From assembly GCF_910596095.1 (NCBI RefSeq), contig NC_056553.1, positions 3,313,791 through 3,377,790 on the forward strand: DNA of 64,000 nt, in the 5' to 3' direction. The DNA comes from Thunnus maccoyii. Its lineage: Eukaryota > Chordata > Actinopteri > Scombriformes > Scombridae. Positions 11,684 through 24,839 of the stretch are shown piece by piece; positions within the stretch are counted from its first letter, which is position 1, and the number at the start of each line of letters is the position of its first letter. The position numbers and the translations under genes were made by a program. The notes under the pieces are model-generated. The model ran no database searches. It saw only the letters and a list, made by a program, of their open reading frames with translations, and was not told the DNA's origin.

Positions 11684-12572
11684 CCAGTAACGCAAAGAAA
11701 AAACCAAAACACACATTCTGATTCTCATTTTCACACATTAACAGAATTTTGTTGCTGCAGAAGTTTAAGGGAAGTTAAATATCATTCAACCAAACAGGAT
11801 AAATACAAACACAAAGGTCACTTTCAGAGGGTTACCATAGAGACGTCAGACGGCCATAGAAATGCCAGCGCACCGTCACGACCGTAAACAAAGCAAACAA
11901 ACAAAACCAGAGAAACAGCAAAAATCAATATGTGGCATTCAGGGTCTCTGAGAGTCCACAAAACATGAGACGGAGGAAAAACGGGCCAAAGGAAGCAGAG
12001 AGGAAAACATTCATTTAAAATCCATAACCTGCAGAAGAAAATACCAGCTGGGTCAGTCACGCCAGAGGCTCCGAGATAAAAGTCGTCTTATTGGTCACGA
12101 TAATCAGTAATAAAAAAAGTTGTTTGTGGTAAAGTAATAATGGACAGAAACTCAGTGAAAAAGATAAAACAAGAGAAGAAGAAGCCAATATTTTCATGTC
12201 TGTTACTGGAAAACTGGGAGGATTGTGAATTTCTACCTTTTCCACTCAGGTTTACCAGTAAAAACAATGGTTCTTTGGCTCCACTGAGGTTCAACTTAAT
12301 CAATGAGATTATTTCTACCTCTGGAGCATTTCTGCTGTCTGCCAACTAACAGCAATTTCTTTTTATATATGGAAAATATCCACTGAGAATGAATAAAGGA
12401 GCTACAGGGGATAAAATAAGGAAGGAGTCGGACACCTCTCAGGAACGCCACACGTCATCAGAAGCCAACAGCAGTTCAGAAAAACTGTAAAGACTGAGGT
12501 TGGTTGTGTTTTCGATGTCAGTGGAGATTGTTGAAAGTGAAGACAATCAATTCATGACTGTCCCAAGATTTG

Positions 12573-13456
12573 CAGTGGTGGAAAATAACTAAGTACATTT
12601 ACTCAAGTACTGTATTTAAGTACAATTTATATTTCCACTCCACTACATTTCAGAGGGAAATATTGTACTTTCTACTCCACTACATTTATTTGACAGCTTT
12701 AGTTACTTTTCAGATGAAGATTTGACACAATGGATAATATAACAAGCTTTTAAAATACAACACATTGTTAAAGATGAAACCAGTGGTTTCCAACCTTTTT
12801 GTCTTTTGACGTCTTACAAAAAGCAGTGTGTAGTCGGGGTCACATTTCACATGTCTATGAGTTGTTAACAGCTCCACCAAATAGTGATTTTTCCCTCTAA
12901 ACTTCTCACATGCTTTCATTTCAATAAATGTTCAAATGATCCAATATTTCAGCAAAAATCAAAGATTAGAGAAAAAGTCCAAAAACTGAAAACAGATTTG
13001 TGTATCAGAACTTTGTTTTTTCTTCTTTCCTCTCCCATTAATCATCTCACCACCCCTCAGATTTATCTGCTGACCCTTTGGAGGGGCCCGACCCCTAGGT
13101 TGGGAACCACTGGACTAAACTAGCTAACTGTATATAAAGTAGTGTAAACTAGCTCCACCTCCAGCAGCTACAACAGTAACATGCTGCTCTAACACTGATG
13201 CTTCACTATTAATAATCTAATGATGTCATATATAATAATATATCAGTCAGAGGGACCAAACCACTACTTTTACTGCAATACTTTAACTACATCAAGCTCA
13301 TAATACTTATGTACTTTTACTGCAATACTTTAACTACATCAAGCTCATAATAGGAGGATTTTTCATGCAGGACTTTTACTTGTGATGGAGTATTTTTACA
13401 TTGTTGTACTAGTACTTCTACTTAAGTAAAGGATCTGAATACTTCTTCCACCACTG
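12573..13456 (+). mobile_element. Non-autonomous TIR transposon, full-length copy (pair with 43935-44790)
   Basis: It begins CAGTGGTGGAAAATAACTA and ends with the matching TTCCACCACTG, about 884 bp. Inside is a 3' block rich in TACTTTTAC and AAGTA text, including an internal tandem duplication around 13269-13350. It has no transposase. The CAGTGGTGGAA ends are a very abundant fish MITE signature; a hAT-like origin is possible, but the family was not confirmed. Most of its length is almost identical to 43940-44715 in the opposite orientation. Confidence 0.8.
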
Positions 13457-13889
13457 CTAAAATGTCACTTCACAGGATGACCTTTCGTACTGGGACACTG
13501 ATATGTGCATGAATGTTGCATGAGGAAATGAAGGCCGACAGTACTGTAAGAAACGGGTAAGAGAGGTTGTTGTTGGTCATGCGAGGTGGTTGCAGACACC
13601 AGAATGTACTGAAGCTTCTGCAGCTGCTTTGAGCCTCATTCAGTGAAACATCTGTGATGGGAGGTGCCCATCGTATCCACTCTCCTCTCTCCTCCCATGA
13701 GATCAAAGCCAGGTTTCCACACTGAAGGGAGAGGTTCCCTGGTAGATATTAGAATAAAATCTTATGATATGACTTCACTTGTCTTGGAGAGTTTTTGATT
13801 TAGTGTCTCACATAAAAGGCGCTTTCAAAGTTTTATTCATTCTTTGATTCTTTGATTTTGTCCATTTAGGGCAGCAAAACATCCTGTAT

Positions 13890-16800
13890 TTAATCCTCCT
13901 CTTCAAAGCCATGATTGGTCCTTCCCCTGGACCTGTAACCTCTGGTCGTGTACTGACCCGCTGGACCAGACTGGTATCCATACTGGTCACTGTTATCCTC
14001 ATATTGCTCTCCCTCTTGTTCCTCATACTGGTTCTCCTGCCGCTGGCCGTGGCTGCCCCTCTCTTCCGGGGCAGACCAGCCCTGATAGGGTCTCTCGTCC
14101 TGCTCCTGGGGGTAAAGTTCATCACAGGGGGAGAAGGTGTCGTCGAGGTGGTCGTCATAGCGCTGGTAGGAGCTGGCGTGTGCCTGCTCCTCCCGGGCGT
14201 TGAGCTCTAGCGTGCTGTGCCACACTCCATAGCAACAGTAGATCAACAGACCTGAGGACAGACAGACATGTTTAAAGCATCAGACTCAGACGGTTGGAGC
14301 GTAGGTAGAGACGTCAGGCTCAGAGACCGTCCAGCTGGGAAGTCTTAAGGGTTTTACTCTGTTTTCATCTGCCAACCAACTGCAGATGTAACAAGTCTGG
14401 ATGCACAGCTTCATATGTACAGTAGGTACAGTATGTTCTACTCTCTGCCCCCTAAAAACCATCTAGAGCTACTCTTAATTTGACACTTTCTATGTCTTTC
14501 TCTTTTTAAAAAATGCAAATATGACTATGCCAACACTGTGAACCAACATGTTATGTGAGTTTATAATCAAAGCTGCAACAATTACTTAATTAATCAATTA
14601 GTTGAGCAACTATTTTAATGATCAAATAATTGTTTTAGTCAATTTTTAAGCAAATATGCTGAAAGATTTACTGGTTTCAGATACTCACATGTGATGATCA
14701 GTACAGTAAGCTGAATATCATTGGGTTGGTCAAACAAAATAAGACATTTCTCTACTTTCTGACACTACATAGACAAAATGATTGATTGATTAATTGATTA
14801 AAGCATCAGCAGATTAATCAATAATGAAAATAATTAGTTGTAGCCCTATTTGTAATATTTCCTGTGCAGTTTAACACAGTGTTGACTGACAGGAAAACAC
14901 TCTAACAAAGGATTAAATGTTTACTGTGTCGGGAGCGAACGACAGCAAACGTCTCGACCTGAAGGAGTCTTGTTATCTCAACCTTTGCTGACGGAGCACT
15001 AAAACCAACAGGAAGACGTCTTAAAGGATGTGAGGATGTGAAATAAGCACCGGTGCAACTCTTAAAGCGGCTGAAACCATCTGACTAACAGATGTTGATG
15101 CTCCAGATAGATTTTCCTTGTAAAGGTCGTATACTGAAGTAATGTAATCTCTCATCTTTCAGTCCCATTCATGAACAAACAATCACAGGCTGAAGTTGAA
15201 TCTGTCAAAAATAAAAACACATCTTCAGCTAAAAATGTGAAATCTAAATAAACTTTACAGATGAAATGTAACTGGTCTGATCACATACAATAAATATTTC
15301 TAATATTACATTACATTGCCACAGCATTGGTTTGTGAATGTAACTGCTGGTGGCTTAACTTACCTCTGATACATAATATATGTTTAGCACCAAAACATGT
15401 GTTGCATGTTATCACAAATTCACGGAACAATTTACATCTTGAGATCATTTATTCCTGAGAACGTCCTTTTCCTTAAATGAATGAATCTCCCTGAGATTTG
15501 GCTCAATTTCAGCTCAAAAAGGGATTCAAAGTACAGAACTGTGCAAAAGTTTTAGGCTCTTTAGATGTTTAGATTCTTCTCAATAATGCAGCAGCATCAT
15601 GGAGGCGTCTGATCATCTGAAGCACGACAACGAGCCCAAACATCCAGCCAGAGTCATAAAGATCTATCTTCAGCTACAAGAAGAACAAGGAGTCCAGTCT
15701 GGGATTAACATGAAGAGACAGAAGAAGAACTGTGGCAACTTCTCCAAGATGCAGGAACAACCGACCTGCCGAGTACCTGAAACACTGAGAAGAACTGCTG
15801 CTGTTTATTGATTGATTGATTCACTTTATGTTTCTGCTGTTTACTGAACTTTGTATCAAGTTAATTGTCATGCTTGTCATACTAAAACTATTCATGCATT
15901 ATTCTTAAAGTGTCTTCTCTTTATTTTTAATGGCTAAAACATTTGCACAGTACTGTATAAAAAAAAACTGCAAATAACTACATTTATACAAAGGAAACGA
16001 GAAAATACTTGTTTCTGATTGGCTGTCAAGTGATAGTCCTGGTCAACAGTTTAACTACCATCACTGATCAGTGCAGAAGGTATAATAAACTGCAGGTAAC
16101 CATAGCAACAGCACAGATCTTAACTCTCACTGGTGAAGCTAAGCTAACAATGAGTTAAACTGACTACAAACACAGTGTTAATGTTTTCCTTTGATTATTG
16201 GCTGTAACGCACTCTGAGACGTACCATTATAGAAAATAACAGTTGTCTCCGCTTTGTTCATTATTTTCTTATATCAGGACACTTTCTTGTACATTATTTA
16301 TTGCTGTCTTTTACTGATCAATAATCAGACCTGTTTCAATGCAACTCACCTATGATGCACCAGATGGTGAATCTGGCCCAGGTGAGGGGAGACAGTTTGA
16401 GCATGAGGTAGCTGTTGACCAATATGGCTGCCGCGGGAACAAAGGGCACGCATGGCGCCATGTAGGGCAGGCTCCGCCCACTCTCTGGCTGCTGTAAAAT
16501 CATGATCAAAAGCTTCGCCAAGGATCCCGCCATCAGTGTGGCCATCAGGGCTGAAACCACCGCCCCAGCCCCCGTTCCCTGCTCAACACCGAATATGATG
16601 GTGGACCAGAGGAGGAAGGACATGATGAAGAGGAGGAGGGTGCAGCGGGTCACTATGCGGCCGGTTGCGGGGGTGGGCCGGGCCGACGCATCGGGCATTC
16701 CCAGCCGCAGTCGCAGGGTGTAGTAATGACCTCCCAGAAGCCTTTTCAGCAGTGAGGCGTGGCCCGTGTGGAACTCTGAGTCGTCTCCGTCTCCCTCGCT

Positions 16801-19800
16801 GCCGCCGGCGTGGTAGGAGGACGAACCGTCAGCGTCTCCGATCAGCATCTGGTCGTCTTTGGTGGGAACGGCGCCGTCGTCCCGGTGCTTCAGGCCGTCC
16901 ACGCCCTCGCCGGAGCTGAACTGGTGTGTGTCGGCGTGTTCGTCGGGCTGGTAGCGCAGTAAAAGCACGCACACACTGACCAGAGTGTAGGCCAGCAGGG
17001 TGCCGATGGACATCATCTCGATCAGGTCCCTCAGGCTCACCAGCAGAGCGAGGATGGCCGCAAAGCACCCCGACACCACGCACGCCACCGTCGGAGTGTG
17101 TGTGAGGGCAGACACATGTGACAGGAACCTGCAGACACATTCATCATGGCGTTAACCTTTTTAGGAGGTCAATAAGAACTAATTCTGAATCCGTGTGTGT
17201 TTGTATGGCTCTCACTTGAACAGCAGTCCGTCTCGGGCCATGGCGTAGATGACCCTCGGCATGGGGAACAAGGAGCCCAGCAGAGAGACGGTGAGTCCCG
17301 CTATGGAGCCCACGGCCACGGTGTACTTCCCCCACAGGAAGCCGTGCACCGCGAACATCTCCATGAGAGGAGCCGAGCCGTCGATCAGGTTGTAGGGAAC
17401 CATGAGAGTCAGGATCACACTCACCTGTACAGAGGAGAGGAAGAAGAAGAGTAACGGAAGTGTTCAGCCATTGTCACTAGTACAATACTGTGTGTCCTTC
17501 TCTACTCGAGCTGGTAAAGAAAAGCTCAAATATTGATAAAGACACTGAAATAAGTTTGATTTCAGATTAGCAGGTTCTCATCTTTTTAAGTCCTTTAACA
17601 TGCAGTTCCTCCAACGACCACTAGATGCTGCTCAACAAGACTCAGACTGTGGTTGAATATGTTCGGGGTCGTGTTCGTTACATTGACAGTTTAACGCATG
17701 CTCTTCCGTCTTTGGCCAAATTTGTATTTTCTAGCTCCAAACAAACAAATGAGACAATGGTGAGGCTTTACCTTTTTTTTCAGAAACTGATGTGTAACAT
17801 CACAGAAGTCCATGTTTTTTAAGATGTGGTTTTCATAAAAAGGGGGTCGTGCCAAATATTCATCACTGAGCTAGAGGAAAAGACAGGTTCCACTGCTCAG
17901 AATAAGATAAGGTCCCCTTTAAGTAGTTGCTTACACACTAAGCATTTGGTTAAAATTGGTTTCAAAGGAGAATTTTAGTGTCACAGATGAGTCAAACAAG
18001 TTTTGGAGGAGACACACACTCGCTTCTGAAGATCTTTTTAGAAAACAACTTGAATACATTTTCCAGTATTGACAAGAACATTGAACAATATAAATTTCCA
18101 TCAAAAAAATATAAATGTCAGCTGAAAACCAATATTGGATTATCTAAGGAGATGATAAATGTTTGGAAAAATACGATAACTGTATTTTAGACTTTTTCCT
18201 TCATGTTAAAATTAGGGCTGCAACTTACTTTCATTATTAACTGCCCATCACAATATCTCAGTCTCCAGGGAAACGTCTTAAAACAGCTTGCTTGTCTAAA
18301 CAGACCAAACCCCAAAAATATTACATTTACAATGATATAAAACAAAGAACATGTAGGAAATCTTCACACAGAAGCTGCAACCAGAAAACATTTGGAACGT
18401 CTGCAAGCAAAATGACTTAAACGTTTAATTGTTTTATTCAAATTGTTGATAATTGTTTGTCGATTATTATCTAATCAATTAATTGTTTCACATGCACATC
18501 ACTGACCGACACGTAGGCGGTGAGGCAGGTGACCAGCGAGGCGGTGATGGCGTACGGGATGGAGGTGTTGGGGTTCTTGGCCTCCTCTCCTGTCGTCGCA
18601 ATGATGTCGAAACCGATGAAGGCGTAGAAGCAGGTCGCTGCGCCTTTCATCACCTGAACAAGAACAACACGTCACTGAAGTTTATGCTTTAAACGATCTG
18701 TTACATCTGACACTAGAACTGTTGGGACTGCGCCTTCATTTCATTCTCTGGGTGACTTTTTGGTCATTTTATCCAACCTGAAGTTTAATTTGAACCAATC
18801 ACGTTCAACCAGAGAGGCGGAGCATCTCACCCCTGACCAACCGTAGGGCAGGAACCTGCCGGCTTCCCAGTTACTGGCGGAGAGGAAAAACAGCCCGGCG
18901 ATGATCATGAAGACCCAGACCACCATGTTGACCACGTTCAGGACGTTGTTGAAGCCAACCGAGTTACGCACGCCGAGGGCGACGACGACTGTGACCAGCA
19001 GGGCGATGAACAGGGCCAGCAGGTCGGGGTAGGTGTCCTCACCTTTACCTGAGACACACAGAGACGCAGCAGAACTTAAACATGAGCTTAGAAACACTGA
19101 AAGGATGAGAAACACCTCTCACATGTTGTAGTTAAGATGGCGTCAGATGAGACGCTGCTGTCAGGTACGTTCACCGGAGGCAACAAATCAAAATATCAGA
19201 TTGACGTCCAGACTGAAACCAGGATTCATGAACATTTCATTTTTGTTCTTTAACTTGTCTTTCATATAAAGCATCGTAGACTGTTTAGGTTCGTAAGAAT
19301 AAGCGAGGGACGTGCAGCTTTTGAACATTTTTCAAGTTACTTCTTGTTGCAGTTCGGAGCAGGAAGATTAAACATTTCTCTGGTTTAAAGTCAGTTCCAA
19401 GTCTTGAAACACATCTTAAATCATGTTCAAGTCAAAAATGGCTGCCATTTTTTAACAAAGTGTAATTTATAAAAGGTTTTAAAAGGTACACATTACCTCT
19501 GAGTATGAAACTTTAATTAACAAGTCCTCCCATTTGCCAAGAAAAATCTATATTTTTTTTATTTCAATGTTTTTACTTTGGTTAAAAATGATTTTGTAGT
19601 TATTTACAGATCTGTCATATGATTAATAAGACAGCTTTTCAGTTGCCAGGTTGCAAAAAATCCCTTTCCTGTCCCTGTTTCCTATCTTCCTGTTATTTCT
19701 CCAGGTATACATTTTAATAAGTTATGTTTTTTTTTAGTTTTTAATACACTGACGTTGACGCTGATGCTCTGCTACTCTCTTCCAAAATTAAAGTGGTCAA

Positions 19801-22273
19801 ACTGACCATTTAAGGGGAAGTAAGTAAAAGGATAGAGTATTTTTTTACTACAAGACCAAAAGTTGTTACAACTTAAAAACATTTTATAAAGTGTATTTTA
19901 TTTGAGAGTGGTACCCAAAACACAGAAAGTTTTTGTGGATAAACTGGAATCAGCTGCAGTTGTTGCTGTTACTTTTACTTTATATTTCATATAATTCATA
20001 TATATATATATATAATTCAGATGAGTTATAAGAGTTAATTTGAGTATAAAGTCATATTATTCATGGTACATTTATTCTCAAATATCAAAATCACAACTTT
20101 ATTCTCATATTACCGAGACCTTTTCTTGTAAAATTACAACTTTATCTCTTAATGTTTATTCTCAAAATCTCAGATTTCTTTCCTGCTAATGCTGGTTGTG
20201 GTTCTATGTAAACTCAGTTGTATCACATAATAGGCCTACTGAAATAAAACTGAACTGAAAACTGTATTTATGTAAATAAATGTAAATTAGTCCACTTTCA
20301 AATGCTTCCTGATGCTTTAGTAACAAAACACACAATTAAAGAGTCAGTAAATTATATTTACAATCACTTTATTATATTATCAGTTGATTGTGTTTATTAC
20401 TGTGTATAATGGCAGTTATACGTCTGTTTCTAAAGAAAGTCGAGTATTTTTCTCTTTAGAACAAAAACAAATCTGTTCTGGTTTTCGACGTTCATTTCTA
20501 AACATCTAGATTTGTTAATTTGCTCTTTAATGTGCTGAAAAAATGACAAACACACTTATCGTACTAACCGAGTCCTCTGAGCGTGCCCAGGTGTGTTATC
20601 ATGTAGTTACTGATGCTGTGATTGGCCAGAGAGTCGAACATGCTGCTGAGAGCCGACGCCCCCGCCGCCGTGCCAATCAGATACTCCAGGATCAAGTTCC
20701 AGCCAATGAAAAACGCCACAAACTCCCCGACCGTCACGTAGCTGTAGGTGTAGGCCGAGCCGGTCGTCTTGGGGACCCGGACGCCAAACTCTGCGTAGCA
20801 AACGCCTTTAAACACACACAAGTACACTGTATTACACGTTTTTTAAGAGCAGACTGCATGAAACCCTGAGAGAAAAAACAACCGTTGGTAAACTGGGTGC
20901 TGATTTATCGTAGTTATTATGTATTATATTTTCTTTATGCTGTGCTATAGTAGTACTGATGGATGATTTGCATTGTTATATAATTTGGTGGATAATTTTG
21001 GTTGAACTATTGCTACAGGCTCATTTTAACCACTTGGTATTTTCACTAAATTAATGGAGTATTTTAGTGAAAGTACTCCAGTAAAGTACCAGGGCATCAT
21101 TTTCAAAAGTATCTTTACCAAGCTGTAACCTCCTGGGATGTAAAATGAAGCCAACAGGAAGTGTCAAAAACTGCAGTTCCTTGAATGACCACTTGAGGCT
21201 CCAAAAGCGAGTCAATCCCCATAGACCCCCATGTTAAAATGTCCAACTTTACAACAGAAATAAACGTGTTTACAGCCTGGTACAAACAACGGTTTTGGTC
21301 TCTGTAGCTAATTTCCTCTTTCATGACAACTGTACGGGGGGTGAATTTTTTTATAACTCACTCGTTTAAATTTTATTAAGCCGTAAAGTTATGCATAATG
21401 AAGGACATGGCTGCTTTGAGTGACAGGTCCGCCAGCCGCTATTTGGCTTGTTTCAGCTTCATCGGCCCGCCTCTTTGCCCATTTTTGATTGGCTGGGAGT
21501 TAGGCAGAGTCACGCACTGCCAAGATGGCGACGGCCAGAGCGGTACAGTCTATGATCTTTACACTCAGGTGATTTCCACCTAATCAGCTTTTTTTTTAAT
21601 TTATATGAATTCATATGCATATATCTAGCTAAATTAATTAGTCGAAATGTCGTCTGGAGCGTCTCAAGTCGCTAATCAGACTGCAAACAACAACACGGAA
21701 GAGGAAGTCTTGGCCCGGATGTCCGTTACCTGTTATTTAGATATCTGCTGGATACACTGGAAGCCCTGAAATGTTGGCTAGAGGTTAAATCATCGTCAGG
21801 CAGGTGGCTGATGGGTTCTGAGATTGATTTTCACCAGACTTATAGACTCATTATTGGACTCTTGGAGCCAGAACATCTCAGTTCTTCTTCTGGACAGTTG
21901 AGTAAATGTTTAATGTTTCTCTCCATCGAGCTGCTACACAAACAAACATCACATAACATCTCAGAGTCTCACCTGACAGTATGGAGGCCACAGCTGCAAT
22001 GATGAAGGACAGGATGACCCCCGGCCCGGCCATCGCCTTGGCAACCAGCCCGGCGACCACATACATCCCCGTGCCGACGCAGCTGCCCACCCCGAGCGAC
22101 ACCAGGTCCACAGTGGTCAGGACCTTGGCGAGTCCAAGCGCCGAGCCCTCCCCCAGCTCGGTGAGGTCGTCAGCGCTCTGAGCCATGGAGCCCACAGGTT
22201 TGGTGCGTAGCAGCCGGGAGTACATGTTGTACCAGGCGTCGCCCCAGGACACCCGGCCCAGCCACGCCGCCAT
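13890..22273 (-). CDS. slc7a14: Solute carrier 7 member 14 (CAT-like amino-acid transporter family)
   Basis: Seven coding exons in reading order: 22273-21973, 20805-20569, 19048-18831, 18653-18507, 17424-17216, 17128-16350 and 14251-13890 (TAA at 13892-13890). They total 750 residues against 771 in human. Phases agree at every junction. Family blocks seen include [85 protein letters not shown] and [19 protein letters not shown]. About 14 hydrophobic segments are present. A hydrophilic loop rich in Asp, Gly, Ser and His follows LLLRYQP, and the C-terminal tail is acidic and Tyr/Gln/Glu-rich, ending FEEED. Known members localise to endolysosomal membranes of retina and brain, and human variants are linked to retinitis pigmentosa; the substrate is not firmly settled. 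The start ATG is six codons shorter than the human start. Confidence 0.95.
14569..14848 (+). repeat. TIR element with AGGGCTGCAAC-type ends
   Basis: The left end AAGCTGCAACAATTA and right end TAATTAGTTGTAGCCCT are inverted relatives. ATTGATTAATTGATTA-type text lies next to the right end. This is a common fish non-autonomous element; related partial copies start at 18214 and near 63420. Confidence 0.6.
15537..15960 (+). mobile_element. Tc1/mariner-type MITE
   Basis: The left end TACAGAACTGTGCAAAAG and right end TTTGCACAGTACTGTA are inverted repeats bounded by TA, as in Tc1/mariner insertions. The interior keeps a degraded remnant of transposase-like text (AAGCACGACAACGAGCCCAA) but no usable reading frame. 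Length is about 420 bp. Confidence 0.75.
17425..18506 (-). other. slc7a14 intron between coding exons 4 and 5
   Basis: Donor GTCAGT at 18506 and acceptor GTACAG ending at 17425, both in phase 0. An alternative GT four bases further on would break the reading frame, so the 18507 exon end was chosen. Contains part of the repeat at 18214-18490. Confidence 0.75.
18214..18490 (+). repeat. Partial AGGGCTGCAAC-type element
   Basis: It begins AGGGCTGCAACTTA and ends in ATTGTTGATAATTGTTTGTCGATTATT-like sequence next to slc7a14 exon 4. It is diverged from the copy at 14569-14848. Confidence 0.45.
19049..20568 (-). other. slc7a14 intron between coding exons 2 and 3
   Basis: Donor GTTAGT and acceptor GTCTCAG on the minus strand. 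AT-rich, with a short (TA)n run near 19999. No exon or clear element was seen. Confidence 0.7.
20806..21972 (-). other. slc7a14 first coding-region intron, carrying a dispersed repeat
   Basis: Donor GTGAGA at 21972 and acceptor TTTAAAG ending at 20806. Its middle is a repeat copy (21115-21560), which has a relative in tnik. Confidence 0.75.
21115..21560 (+). repeat. Dispersed repeat, copy A (relative at 61690-62215)
   Basis: Long near-identical stretches are shared, in the same orientation, with 61690-62215. They include CCACTTGAGGCTCCAAAAGC, AAATGTCCAACTTTACA and AAGATGGCGACGGCC. The minus-strand reading frames of the two copies translate alike over about 55 residues, but this has no coding meaning that I recognise. 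Family unassigned. Confidence 0.75.
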
Positions 22274-22428
22274 CGCTGCACCTGTTTATTACCTGTTTAT
22301 GAGAGTGTGTCTGCGTCCTCAGTCACTGCCTGGATCATTCTTTCACTCTCATCATCAGCCTCTTCATCAGCTCTCCTCTCTCTCTCTCTGCTGCCTTGAT
22401 TGAAAGAAGAAAAACCCCAACGGAGGCT
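22274..22428 (-). other. Probable slc7a14 5'UTR part of the first coding exon
   Basis: A strong acceptor on the minus strand (pyrimidine tract TCCTCTTCTGCTTTTCAG ending at 22429) suggests the first coding exon begins at 22428. That leaves about 155 bases of 5'UTR before the ATG and at least one upstream non-coding exon that I could not place. Confidence 0.5.
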
Positions 22429-23260
22429 CTGAAAAGCAGAAGAGGAACATCTGTTAGGATTCTTTACTGAAGCAGCCTGAAAGCCTGAAAGTTCTGTATT
22501 TAGAATTAAATCATGTTTAGGGGTTTTGAAGCCCAATATTGATGCTCATAGTGTTCACACAGACGCTGCCAGGAGCTGATAGAGTCTGTTAATATTCATT
22601 AAATTGATGTGAATGATGTGAAACAACATTTAGACCATATTTGATCACTAAAACTCTGCACTGTAGTAAGAGGAAATTAAGTGTACCAATCAAGCACTAA
22701 TTGGTCTTTATGGGTGACAGACAGCTGTAATATTTTTGTCACAAATATTGAATTAAACAGTCAATTATCTGCAGTTTTCACCAAATTAAATCGGTGAATT
22801 TGAAAACCTTTTTAACCTAAACTAACCTGTTTCAGTATCAGTAAGAAAGAGGAAATATTTAAGACTTTTATAGAGGAAAACTAAATGCAATGCTTTTTAA
22901 GACTTTGTAAGACCTGCAGATATCCTGGTTTTGGAATATGACAGGTGATATCCAACATCCTTGGAGTCAACCAACACAAGTTCTGAAGCTCAACATATGT
23001 AATGTTTTGGTAGAAATGCTAATTTAAGTTAAATTAAATTATTAAATATTCAAGTTAAAAGAAAGAAAAGCGACTATTTCATCGGTATAGAAAGCAGCTC
23101 CAGTTATCTTTTTCAGTGCTGTGAGCTCCACAAATTCACAAATTCCACTGTATTGGACAGACACAGAAATATGTCAAAACTTCATCATATAAAAAGACAA
23201 TAACTCAAAGTATTTGCATGGCAGGCAGGTAGAGAGAAAGTCTTTTAAGGTATTCTTATA

Positions 23261-23743
23261 CACTGTAAAAAAAAAAAAACTCTATTTTTCCTGATTTTTC
23301 CTGTATTCAAAAGTATATGAAAATGTCAATAAAACTACGGAGATATACAGTGAATTAACATGACTGATGTAAAATAACATGAAAAACATGTAACTCGTAT
23401 TACACTTAATATGATAAATTAAATTAAGTAGATTGATGCGATTATAAACCTGATCATCTGTTTTACAGCGGTGTTTTCACATTTGATTGATGATAAATCA
23501 TTTTATTACATTAAATATTGATTAAATATACAAGATTTTAGATGTTATTACATGTAATCAAACTTATAAAATACAAAAGTTACAAAAATTAAAAAATACA
23601 CAAAATTACTACTACAGAATTATTACTGTATTTTTTATGAAATGGTTATTTTCTGTTATTTTACAAAAAAAAATTGTAAAATTGTAAAAAACAATTTTTT
23701 TTAATTTTATTGGTGCCCAGCTGCTGTTTTTTTTCTTACAGTG
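23261..23743 (+). mobile_element. Non-autonomous element with CACTGTAAAA termini
   Basis: The left end CACTGTAAAAAAAA and right end TTTTTTTTCTTACAGTG are inverted and flanked by TA on both sides. About 480 bp, with an AT-rich interior and no transposase. It could belong to a CACTA-like or TA-targeting family; unresolved. Confidence 0.6.
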
Positions 23744-24208
23744 TAGAAACCAGTATCTTGTACCAGTTCATCACTAAACAGTTTAACTGCATCAGTGCTG
23801 ACAGGTCGGTGTTTTACCTGTCTGACCTCGATGATGTGAGCCAGCAGGTGATGATGGGATACCATCAGCTGTTCTCCTCACTCACTAGAGCGAGACTCTC
23901 TCTCTGAAACATTAATGAAGACCGAGAAGGATCCACTTTCACAACGGAAAGGAACCAAAACTGAACCAAACGCAGACCTGCACCAACTTCCAAAAAACAT
24001 GAAATTACTGCATCAGCAGACGAGTTCAAGCAACACCTGAGCTGATAAACAGCTGATAAACATCAACAGGTTCGGATTCAGGAGAGTAAAGATTAGACAG
24101 TCACCTACTTGTGACTGAAATATAAACAAATGCTGACAAAAACACCCATCATGCAGTTTAAAGATGCACACCTGAGCAGACAGCGGATACACTCACTTGT
24201 TGTGTTTC

Positions 24209-24218
24209 CCAAAAGAAG

Positions 24219-24249
<31 letters not shown>
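24209..24249 (+). repeat. (GAA)n microsatellite
   Basis: About 12 GAA units upstream of slc7a14. Read on the opposite strand it gives a meaningless Leu run. Confidence 0.9.
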
Positions 24250-24839
24250 GTTGGGTCGAGTCCTCGTCCTCTGCAGACCTGCAGGAAATGGTGACGAGAG
24301 GAGACGGCGGTGTTAATCATTCAGACATGACACCATGTGACCCGGCTGATACATTATTCAACACCTGAGACTGAGTAGGTGGGTGTATGTATGTAGCTGT
24401 CATCATTCATTCATAGGCGGGAGGACAGAATAGCTCCTGTAAATGTGTTTGAGTTAAGCTGCTGCTGCAGCTGCCAGAGGTGACGTTTCTTTACTCTTTA
24501 GAAACAAGCAGGACTGGGAACTGACCAGGTGTGTGTGTTTGTGTGTGTTTGTGTGTGTGTGTGTCCAGTTTTTAGGCTGATATGAAGTGTAATCAGGGTT
24601 TCTGCAGACTTTTAAAGACCTTTTTAACTCCACATTAAAGTCTTACCAGTCAGAGAAAACCAGCAGAGACAATAACGTCTGCAACACCTGCTCTGAGTGC
24701 ATTCATTTATTGACATTTATTCCATATTTTTGTCAGTGTTTCACAGCTGTAACAATGATTCCTAGTAACATAAACAATCAATAAGCATGACCTGGACCCA
24801 GATAAGTGGCAGAACATTGATGGGTGGATTCAACAAAAC

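Larger units (their letters stand above)
11660..13889 (-). other. Possible long slc7a14 3'UTR, carrying a transposon copy
   Basis: The stretch between the slc7a14 stop and the distal AATAAA. About 11.7-12.55 kb looks like unique sequence. 12573-13456 is a TIR element. The UTR is short if the proximal signal at 13832-13837 is used. Confidence 0.4.
14252..16349 (-). other. slc7a14 last intron with two small DNA elements
   Basis: Donor GTGAGT on the minus strand at 16349 and acceptor CTCAG ending at 14252. It contains a TIR element at about 14569-14848 and a Tc1-like MITE at about 15537-15960. The rest is unique AT-rich sequence. Confidence 0.8.

Noticed and set aside
12710-13123. Frames of 69 and 79 codons conserved between 12.7-13.1 kb and 44.2-44.7 kb
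   Set aside because: They are identical because the two transposon copies are nearly identical; both strands stay open and there is no protein family match.
18501-18506. Alternative slc7a14 exon 4 donor at 18502
   Set aside because: Using it would put the next exon out of frame; the GTCAGT donor at 18506 keeps phase 0 and the family sequence.
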